This document shows, in pieces, positions 1 to 7,192 of a stretch of 7,192 nt of DNA (the first letter of the stretch is position 1; every line of letters begins with the position of its first letter). Both the position numbers and the translations under genes were made by a program. The notes beneath the pieces are model-generated. The model was not told where the DNA came from. It made no database searches and worked only from the letters and a program-made list of their open reading frames with translations. Origin of the DNA: CAZGRP01 sp964527995 (lineage in GTDB: Bacteria; Zhuqueibacterota; Zhuqueibacteria; Oceanimicrobiales; CAZGRP01); the NCBI GenBank assembly GCA_964527995.1, contig CAZGRP010000121.1, positions 1-7,192 of the forward strand, in the 5' to 3' direction.

Positions 1-193
1 TTTGGCCCGCTCTTTGTATACCTCTACAGCAGCTCATCCGACTATGCCATGTTTTCCTGCTCTTGACCAGGCACCAAGGGTGAGCACCGGACTTTCTGGC
101 AGAGTGCCTGCCATGGATTCGGCTCAGGCGGGTCTGCAGCCGCGAGGTGACAGCCCCGCCCGAGACCCCGATAGAAAAGGAGCGTGAAATTCG
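1..193. other. Leader / intergenic region upstream of clpB
   Basis: No convincing gene is visible here. A short open frame covers most of the stretch on the + strand, but it has no ribosome binding site or recognisable composition. It could be the tail of an upstream gene cut by the window edge, but nothing supports that. A TTGACC at 63-68 resembles a -35 box but has no acceptable -10 at normal spacing. TATACC at 17-22 resembles a -10 box, but its -35 would lie outside the window. I see no CIRCE element (the HrcA operator) and no sigma-32 type promoter, although clpB genes are commonly heat-inducible. A short hairpin lies at 97-113. The clpB ribosome binding site is AAGGAG at 177-182. Confidence 0.5.
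97..113 (+). promoter_or_regulatory. Small perfect hairpin in the clpB leader
   Basis: TGGCAG at 97-102 and CTGCCA at 108-113 are exact reverse complements separated by the 5-base loop AGTGC, giving a 6-bp stem. No T-run follows, so it does not look like an intrinsic terminator. It could be a leader-RNA structure or a small operator half-site pair, or it could be chance. The structure is seen directly; any function is inference. Confidence 0.25.
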
Positions 194-2836
<2,643 letters not shown>

Positions 2837-2887
2837 CTTCCTGCCGGGCCAGAGACGAGATTCCCAGCCGCGGATGGAAACGGATTG

Positions 2888-2906
2888 AGGTGAGTGACAT
2901 TCACCT
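2888..2906. promoter_or_regulatory. 19-bp palindrome, possible operator upstream of the efflux operon
   Basis: The sequence AGGTGAGTGACATTCACCT is symmetric about base 2897: eight of nine base pairs match, and the exception is G2894 against T2900. Size and symmetry resemble operators of dimeric repressors such as TetR- or MarR-family proteins, which often control RND pumps. No regulator gene is in the window to pair with it, and it lies about 260 bases upstream of the first efflux gene. As RNA it could fold into a short stem with a 3-base loop, but no T-run follows, so a terminator role is unlikely. The symmetry is seen; the operator role is inference. Confidence 0.35.
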
Positions 2907-3150
2907 GGTCATGCGCCGCCCTGTTCCGTCCGTGGCTTTTCTGTCTTGTCGCAGGGCTTATCTTGAGCGCAGCCGTGGGGGCCAGATCCTCGGACGCTTT
3001 ACGTAGAACTTACCTGACAAATCTTCTCTGTTCCCTGTCACTATTCCGGCACCCTTGCATCAAACTAAACGATGGCCAGAAGCAGCGGAGCAACCATGCG
3101 GAGGCGCCGCCCTCGGGTTCCTATTTCGCTGCGTGCCCATGATTTCGAAA

Positions 3151-3156
3151 CAGGAG
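3151..3156 (+). promoter_or_regulatory. Ribosome binding site that decides the TolC-family start
   Basis: CAGGAG at 3151-3156 lies 8 bases before the ATG at 3165. That ATG begins a classical signal peptide. The in-frame ATG further upstream at 3072 has no comparable site and would add 31 mostly basic residues in front of the signal peptide. The downstream start is therefore preferred. Confidence 0.75.
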
Positions 3157-3164
3157 TCGACTAT

Positions 3165-4496
3165 ATGAAGGTTCTTCGTCCACTCATTCTATTCTCCAGC
3201 CTGATGTTTGCAGCCTCGTTTGGCTACGGCCAGAACGGTAAAGTGCTGCGGCTGTCTCTGGATCAGGTTCTCGATCGCGCCAAGGCTCACAGCTATCAAG
3301 CCCGCATCGCCAGGAGCCAACTGGACCAGGCCAAGGGGCAGCGGCTGGAGAGCTGGAGCGGCTTCCTGCCCAAAGTAACCGTGTCGGAGGGCTACTTGAA
3401 GTCCAACGATCCGGTTGCTGTATTCAGCATGAAGCTGAAGCGAGGTGTCTTTTCTCAGCAAGATTTCGACATTGCAACGCTGAACCGCCCGGATGCTTTC
3501 GAGAATTTCACCACCTCTCTGCAGATTCAGCAGCCTCTCATCAACCTCGACGCAATCTACGCCAGGTCAGCGGCGAGACTCGGTGTGAAGGCCCGCCAGG
3601 AGGCGTTGAACCGTGCCATGGAAGCCATCGCCGTCCAGGTGAAAAGAGGCTATTACGGCCTGGTCTTGGCCCTGGAGAATCGCCAGGCGATCGACGAGGC
3701 ACTGGCATCGGCACGAGCCCACAGGGATGACGCCAAGGCCGCGTTTGAGGAGGGGCTGGCGACGCAGGCAGATCTGCTGGCAGCCGAGGTTCGGCTGGCG
3801 GAATTGGAGGAACAGCGGATCATGGCTGAGCACCAGATTGCCAACGCCGGTGACCAGCTCAAGCTCATCATCGGGCTGGAGGAAGAGGCCACGATCGTGC
3901 CCACCGACAGCCTGGCCACACCGGCAGCGCCTGAGCTACCGGGCGAGTTCAATGATCTTCCCGAAAGGCGCTCCGATCTCCGGGCCTTGCGGTTCCAGGC
4001 CACGGCGGCTCGCCGCTCCGTGTGGTTGAAGCGCGGCAACTGGTTTCCGCGACTGAACGCCTTCGGCTCTGTGGAGCACAACTCGTCCCAGGCGTTCCGC
4101 ACCAACGGCTCGATCTGGACGGTGGGGGTGCAACTGCAATGGCGTCTCTTCGACGGCTTCGGCAACCTCGGGCGCTCGCGGCAGGCTGCGGCCAAAGCCA
4201 AAGAGATCGACATCCGGTATCAGCAAGCCGCCGAGCGCGCGCAGTTTGAAGTTCGCAAGGCCAGGCGTGCTGTCGAGGCTGCCCAGAAAAGGATTCTCGT
4301 GGCTCAAACCGCGGTCGGTCAGGCCCGGGAGAGCCTGCGGATTGTCGAGGAACGCTACAGCGAGGGGCTGGAGAAGACCTCTGAGCTGCTCGACAAGGAG
4401 GCGGACCTGACCCGGGCCAGGCTTCGGCTCCTGAAGGCCCGATACGACTACAACATTGCCCTCAGCGAGCTGCGGTTCGCCCTCGGCTCCAGGTAG
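3165..4496 (+). CDS. TolC-family outer membrane efflux protein
   Basis: This is the probable outer membrane channel and periplasmic tunnel of a tripartite pump, a trimer in known members. From the chosen start it is 443 residues, the usual length for the family. Residues 1 to about 22 form a signal peptide (Lys/Arg start, hydrophobic LILFSSLMFAASFG, small residues, then Gln23). No lipobox Cys is present, so it is TolC-like and not an OprM-type lipoprotein. Two similar halves follow, about 30-240 and 265-440. Each carries long Ala/Glu/Arg/Leu-rich helices and a β-strand entry motif: FLPKVTVSEGY near 67-77 and WFPRLNAFGSVE near 293-304. Each also has the helical pattern of outer membrane efflux proteins, such as EEGLATQADLLAAEVRLAE in the first half and ERYSEGLEKTSELLDKEADL in the second. 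It is the first gene of the efflux set and lies 42 bases before the adaptor. The substrate cannot be told from this protein. The family call is secure; the start is likely. Confidence 0.93.
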   Translation: MKVLRPLILFSSLMFAASFGYGQNGKVLRLSLDQVLDRAKAHSYQARIARSQLDQAKGQRLESWSGFLPKVTVSEGYLKSNDPVAVFSMKLKRGVFSQQDFDIATLNRPDAFENFTTSLQIQQPLINLDAIYARSAARLGVKARQEALNRAMEAIAVQVKRGYYGLVLALENRQAIDEALASARAHRDDAKAAFEEGLATQADLLAAEVRLAELEEQRIMAEHQIANAGDQLKLIIGLEEEATIVPTDSLATPAAPELPGEFNDLPERRSDLRALRFQATAARRSVWLKRGNWFPRLNAFGSVEHNSSQAFRTNGSIWTVGVQLQWRLFDGFGNLGRSRQAAAKAKEIDIRYQQAAERAQFEVRKARRAVEAAQKRILVAQTAVGQARESLRIVEERYSEGLEKTSELLDKEADLTRARLRLLKARYDYNIALSELRFALGSR

Positions 4497-4538
4497 GCGT
4501 CATCTCTGTAACCCAGACAACTGATAGGAAACGGCACA

Positions 4539-5633
4539 ATGAAACGAGGAAAACTAAAGATCTATCCTTTTGCGCTCGCTCTTTCAGGGCTGATTCTTGT
4601 GGGCTGTGGCCGTGAGGAGCTTCCTGAAAAGGACCTCCAGGGGCCGGTGGCGGTGCGCACTGCAGCCGTTACGATGAAACCCGTCGAGAATCGCCTGGTT
4701 TATTCCGGCACTGTGGAGCCCATCGAGAGGGCCGAGCTTGCCACCAAGATGATGGGATGGGTCGAGACCATCTACGTCGAGGAAGGGGAGGCGGTGACCA
4801 AGGGAACGGTGCTGGTGCGGCTGCGCAGCGACGAGCTGGAGGCCAAGCGCGCCCAGGCCGAGGCCGCTATCGCCGAGGCCGAGGCCCGGTTCAAGAACGT
4901 CAGCATCAACCTCAAGAGAATTGAATCGCTTTACCAGAAGAAGGCGGCCACCCGCAAAGAGCTTGACGATATTCGCACCGCCTTTGCCGCTGCAGAGGCA
5001 CGCAGGAAGGCGGCTGTCAAGATGAAGGAGGAGGTCGATGGCCTTCTCAGGTACACGGCGCTGTCCGCACCGTTCGACGGTGTGGTGGCGAGGAAGATGG
5101 TGGATGTGGGCGACCTGGCCTCTCCCGGCCGGCCGGTGATGATTGTCGATAACTTGAGCCGTGTCAAGGTGGTGGCAAAGGTTCCCGAAGGCGAGATCAA
5201 CAGTGTGGCGGTAGGAATGGCGATCAACGTCGAGGTTGGTTCGCTCGGCAAAGACGGCCGTCCCAACACCCGTCCTGGCAAAATCAGCCAGATTGTGCCT
5301 TCTACAGAACCGGGGAGCCGGCAATTCGACGTAAAGGTGGTTCTGGATAACCGGGATCGCAAGCTGAAGGCCGGAATGTTCGCGCGCATCACGGCGCCGA
5401 CCGGGGGCAGCCCGGCGCTGGTGGTGCCGCAGAGTGCGGTCTTTCGCCGTGGCCAGCTCGAAGGTCTGTTCGTCGTCGACCCCGAGGGTCGGGCGCGACT
5501 CCGCTGGGTGCGAACCGGCGCCTCTTTCGACGCCGAGGTGGAGATCCTCTCAGGCGTAAACGCCGGCGAGACTGTCATCATCGACCCAAGTGCCTCGCTA
5601 GTGGACGGCGTGGCGGTGGAGGTGACGCAATGA
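4539..5633 (+). CDS. RND efflux periplasmic adaptor lipoprotein (HlyD/MFP family)
   Basis: This 364-residue protein should bridge the RND permease and the TolC-like channel in the periplasm. Residues 1-23 are a lipoprotein signal ending in the lipobox LVGC, with lipidated Cys23. The order is then: the first lipoyl half (about 67-95, with the VEEGEAVTKGTVL turn); an α-helical hairpin (about 97-166); the second lipoyl half (about 175-197, SAPFDGVVARKMVDVGD); a β-barrel (about 207-285); and a membrane-proximal domain (about 290-362, from VVPQSAVFRRG). At the hairpin tip, Arg127, Leu131 and Thr138 have the spacing of the RLS motif that contacts TolC in AcrA (Arg, +4 Leu, +11 Ser), with Thr in place of Ser. 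AGGAA at 4526-4530 precedes the ATG by 8 bases. The stop overlaps the permease start by four bases. Residue +2 after the Cys is Gly, unlike Asp in AcrA. The substrate is unknown. Confidence 0.95.
   Translation: MKRGKLKIYPFALALSGLILVGCGREELPEKDLQGPVAVRTAAVTMKPVENRLVYSGTVEPIERAELATKMMGWVETIYVEEGEAVTKGTVLVRLRSDELEAKRAQAEAAIAEAEARFKNVSINLKRIESLYQKKAATRKELDDIRTAFAAAEARRKAAVKMKEEVDGLLRYTALSAPFDGVVARKMVDVGDLASPGRPVMIVDNLSRVKVVAKVPEGEINSVAVGMAINVEVGSLGKDGRPNTRPGKISQIVPSTEPGSRQFDVKVVLDNRDRKLKAGMFARITAPTGGSPALVVPQSAVFRRGQLEGLFVVDPEGRARLRWVRTGASFDAEVEILSGVNAGETVIIDPSASLVDGVAVEVTQ
5618..5633 (+). promoter_or_regulatory. Strong Shine-Dalgarno and ATGA overlap coupling adaptor and permease
   Basis: GGAGGTGA at 5618-5625 gives eight contiguous bases complementary to the 3' end of 16S rRNA. 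It sits just before the permease ATG at 5630, inside the last codons of the adaptor. The ATG overlaps the adaptor TGA as ATGA (5630-5633). This arrangement is typical of translational coupling and should keep adaptor and permease output linked. The sites are seen; coupling is inferred. Confidence 0.8.
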
Positions 5634-7192
5634 AGGTCGGAATTGCTGGAAAGCTGGCGCACACCTTTATCAATTCCAAGCTGACACCGCTGCTGATGAT
5701 CGCCGGGCTCCTCATCGGCATCTTCGCCGCCTACTTGACCCCGCGAGAAGAGGAGCCGCAGATCGTGGTGCCAATGGTCGACATCTTCGTGCCGTATCCG
5801 GGTGGTTCGGCTGCTGAGGTGGAGAAACGTGTCGCCAAACCGCTGGAGAGTATTGTCAGTGAGATCCAGGGTGTCGAGTACGTCTATTCCACGTCGCGTC
5901 GCGACTTCGCCCTCATCACTGCCCAGTACTATGTCGGCGAAAATATGGAGGACAGCCTGGTAAAACTCTGGGCGGCCCTTATGAAGAACTTGGATAAGAT
6001 GCCGCCGGGAGTGCAGTTCCCGCTGATCAAGACCAAGTCGATCGATGACGTGCCGGTGCTGGTCTTGACGCTGTGGAGCGACACCTACGACGAATACCAG
6101 CTGCGCCGGGTGGCGGCTCAACTCGGTGAGGAGATCAAGAAGATCGACAAGGTCTCCGAAGTGGAGCTCACCGGTGGCTTGCGCCGCAAGATTCGTGTCG
6201 TCCTGGACCAGGCCCGGTTGCGCGCCTACAATGTGGATCCGTTGCAGGTGGCGCAACAGATCCAGGCTGCCAACCAGAACTTGAGCGTCGGCAACTTCCA
6301 GAGCGTGAACCAGGAGTTCGTCGTCCGCACCGGCGAATTCCTTGCCAGCGCAAAGGATGTCGGCGACCTGGTCGTCGGCGTGCAAGGCAACAATCCGGTC
6401 TACCTGCGAAATGTGGCAACGATCCAGGATGGAGCGGAGGAAATCCAGAGCTACGTCTTCCTGGGGTTTGGACCGGCTGGCGAGCAGGGTGGAAGTGTGT
6501 CGGGCAAGAACCACTCGGGATCGGACTATCCAGCCGTCAGTATCTCCATCGCCAAGCGAAAGGGCGCCGACGCCATGCGCGTCGCAGATCGCGTTTTGGC
6601 CAAGGTGGAAGCCCTCAAAGGGCGACTGATCCCGGCAGATATCCACGTTGCTGAAACTCGGAACTACGGCAAGACCGCCTCGGACAAGGTGCTTACCCTG
6701 CTGGAGCACCTGCTCGGCGCCATCGTGGCCGTGACGATTGTGGTCGGTTTGTTCCTCGGATGGCGCGGCGGACTGGTGGTGCTCGCCTCGGTGCCGATCA
6801 CCTTTGCCCTGACCCTGTTTGTCTACTACCTGTTCGGCTACACCCTCAACCGGGTCACCCTGTTCGCCTTGATTTTCGTGACCGGCATCGTGGTGGACGA
6901 CTCGATCATCATCGCCGAAAATGTCCACCGCCATTTTTCCATGCGCCGGTTGCCGCCGCTGCAGGCCGCCATCGCTGCCATCAACGAGGTCGGTAATCCG
7001 ACGATCCTGGCAACCTTCACCGTCATCGCTTCGGTGCTGCCGATGGCTTTCGTCTCCGGCCTCATGGGGCCCTATATGAGTCCGATGCCCATCGGTGCCT
7101 CGATGGCCATGCTGTTCTCCCTTCTCGTGGCCCTGATCGCCACACCATGGCTCTCCTACCGCCTTCTCAGAGGGGGAAAGGAAGAGAAGGAG
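5630..7192 (+). CDS. RND efflux permease, HAE-type, N-terminal half (cut by window edge)
   Basis: This is the inner membrane proton-driven pump of the tripartite system. The frame is open from the ATG to the last base: 521 residues, about half of the usual 1,000-1,100. Visible parts, by analogy with AcrB, are TM1 (about 18-37), the first porter and docking segments (about 40-345, with the signature PGGSAAEVEKRVAKPLESI at 57-75), and TM2 (357-378), TM3 (382-402), TM4 (408-428), TM5 (455-478) and TM6 (487-510). TM4 holds GIVVDDSIIIAENV. Asp423 and Asp424 match the proton-relay pair Asp407/Asp408 of AcrB, so the half present looks functional. The partner Lys in TM10 lies outside. TM4 lacks the features of heavy-metal RND pumps, so an HAE-type organic-compound exporter is the best call. 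AcrB pocket residues Phe136 and Phe178 align with Val141 and Thr181, and a Gly-rich insertion lies at about 281-299. TM5-TM6 is rich in Met. The substrate is unknown. Confidence 0.93.
   Translation, partial: MKVGIAGKLAHTFINSKLTPLLMIAGLLIGIFAAYLTPREEEPQIVVPMVDIFVPYPGGSAAEVEKRVAKPLESIVSEIQGVEYVYSTSRRDFALITAQYYVGENMEDSLVKLWAALMKNLDKMPPGVQFPLIKTKSIDDVPVLVLTLWSDTYDEYQLRRVAAQLGEEIKKIDKVSEVELTGGLRRKIRVVLDQARLRAYNVDPLQVAQQIQAANQNLSVGNFQSVNQEFVVRTGEFLASAKDVGDLVVGVQGNNPVYLRNVATIQDGAEEIQSYVFLGFGPAGEQGGSVSGKNHSGSDYPAVSISIAKRKGADAMRVADRVLAKVEALKGRLIPADIHVAETRNYGKTASDKVLTLLEHLLGAIVAVTIVVGLFLGWRGGLVVLASVPITFALTLFVYYLFGYTLNRVTLFALIFVTGIVVDDSIIIAENVHRHFSMRRLPPLQAAIAAINEVGNPTILATFTVIASVLPMAFVSGLMGPYMSPMPIGASMAMLFSLLVALIATPWLSYRLLRGGKEEKE

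Larger units (their letters stand above)
2837..3164. other. Intergenic region between clpB and the efflux operon
   Basis: This gap of about 330 bases has no gene I can support. No GC stem followed by a T-run is seen after the clpB stop, so the clpB terminator is not identified. A 19-bp palindrome lies at 2888-2906. The best promoter-like pair is CTGACA (3014-3019) with CACTAT (3039-3044), but the 19-base spacing is long and the match is weak. TGACA and TGTCA (3015-3019 and 3036-3040) form a loose inverted pair around it. A + strand open frame from a GTG at 2894 to 3142 would encode about 82 residues with one hydrophobic stretch. It has no proper ribosome binding site and resembles no family I recognise, so it is not called. 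The length of the gap suggests that the efflux genes have their own promoter and control region here. Confidence 0.55.

Noticed and set aside
83..108. GCACC ... GAGTGCC resembling a CIRCE element
   Set aside because: The left arm does not match the CIRCE half-site and the spacing is wrong. Only the right part resembles it.
166..174. CCCCGATAG resembling a sigma-32 -10 element
   Set aside because: There is no CTTGAA-like -35 upstream at the right distance, and the implied transcript start would fall in the ribosome binding site.
2..187. Short + strand frame ahead of clpB, possibly the tail of an upstream gene
   Set aside because: It has no recognisable family, no ribosome binding site and no coding-like composition. 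It cannot be judged without the sequence to the left.
2894..3142. A + strand frame from GTG with a hydrophobic N-terminal stretch, possibly a small membrane protein
   Set aside because: GAGG lies only three bases before the GTG, which is too close for a good ribosome binding site. The C-terminal part looks like random translated DNA, and the frame overlaps the palindrome. Conservation in relatives would be needed to revive it.
3072..3164. Upstream start for the TolC-family gene, adding 31 residues
   Set aside because: There is no ribosome binding site, and an Arg-rich extension would bury the signal peptide. The ATG at 3165 has CAGGAG at good spacing.
4931..6934. A long open frame (about 660 codons) antisense to the adaptor and permease
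   Set aside because: It crosses the boundary of two genuine genes, shows no family features, and is explained by codon bias on the + strand.
5630..7192. Heavy-metal (CusA/CzcA type) identity for the permease
   Set aside because: TM4 has the DD proton relay in an HAE-like context (GIVVDDSIIIAENV), and the N-terminal signature fits HAE pumps. The Met-rich TM5-TM6 alone is not enough.

Overview
The window is GC-rich, almost fully coding, and every real gene is on the + strand. It holds a complete clpB chaperone gene, a gap of about 330 bases, and then the start of a three-gene tripartite efflux operon: a TolC-like outer membrane protein, a lipoprotein membrane-fusion adaptor and an RND permease cut by the right edge. 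An outer membrane channel, a periplasmic adaptor and an RND pump together imply a two-membrane (Gram-negative type) bacterium. The strong G/C preference at third codon positions and the general look of the proteins would fit a Desulfobacterota-, Acidobacteriota- or Proteobacteria-like genome. That placement is an impression and not a demonstrated assignment.

Layout: bases 1-193 are leader or intergenic DNA with a small hairpin and a ribosome binding site for clpB. ClpB occupies 194-2836 and has every expected catalytic element. Bases 2837-3164 carry no supported gene; their most notable content is a 19-bp near-perfect palindrome at 2888-2906. The efflux operon follows: the TolC-family protein (3165-4496, with its start moved downstream of the longest open frame), the RND adaptor (4539-5633) and the RND permease (5630 to the edge). 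The adaptor and permease overlap by an ATGA, with a very strong Shine-Dalgarno sequence inside the end of the adaptor.

How the genes work together: the three efflux proteins should form one envelope-spanning pump. The permease uses proton flow through its Asp-Asp pair in TM4 to drive conformational change. The adaptor touches the channel through an RLS-type hairpin-tip motif, and the TolC-like protein forms the exit duct. The substrate cannot be read from the sequence. The permease belongs with the drug/hydrophobe exporters (HAE type), but it lacks two phenylalanines that line the AcrB drug pocket and has a Gly-rich insertion beside that pocket. ClpB is a separate stress-response gene that works with the Hsp70 system and has no evident functional link to the pump.

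I did not find a clearly new biological system here. The best leads are the palindrome ahead of the efflux operon and the unusual details of the permease.
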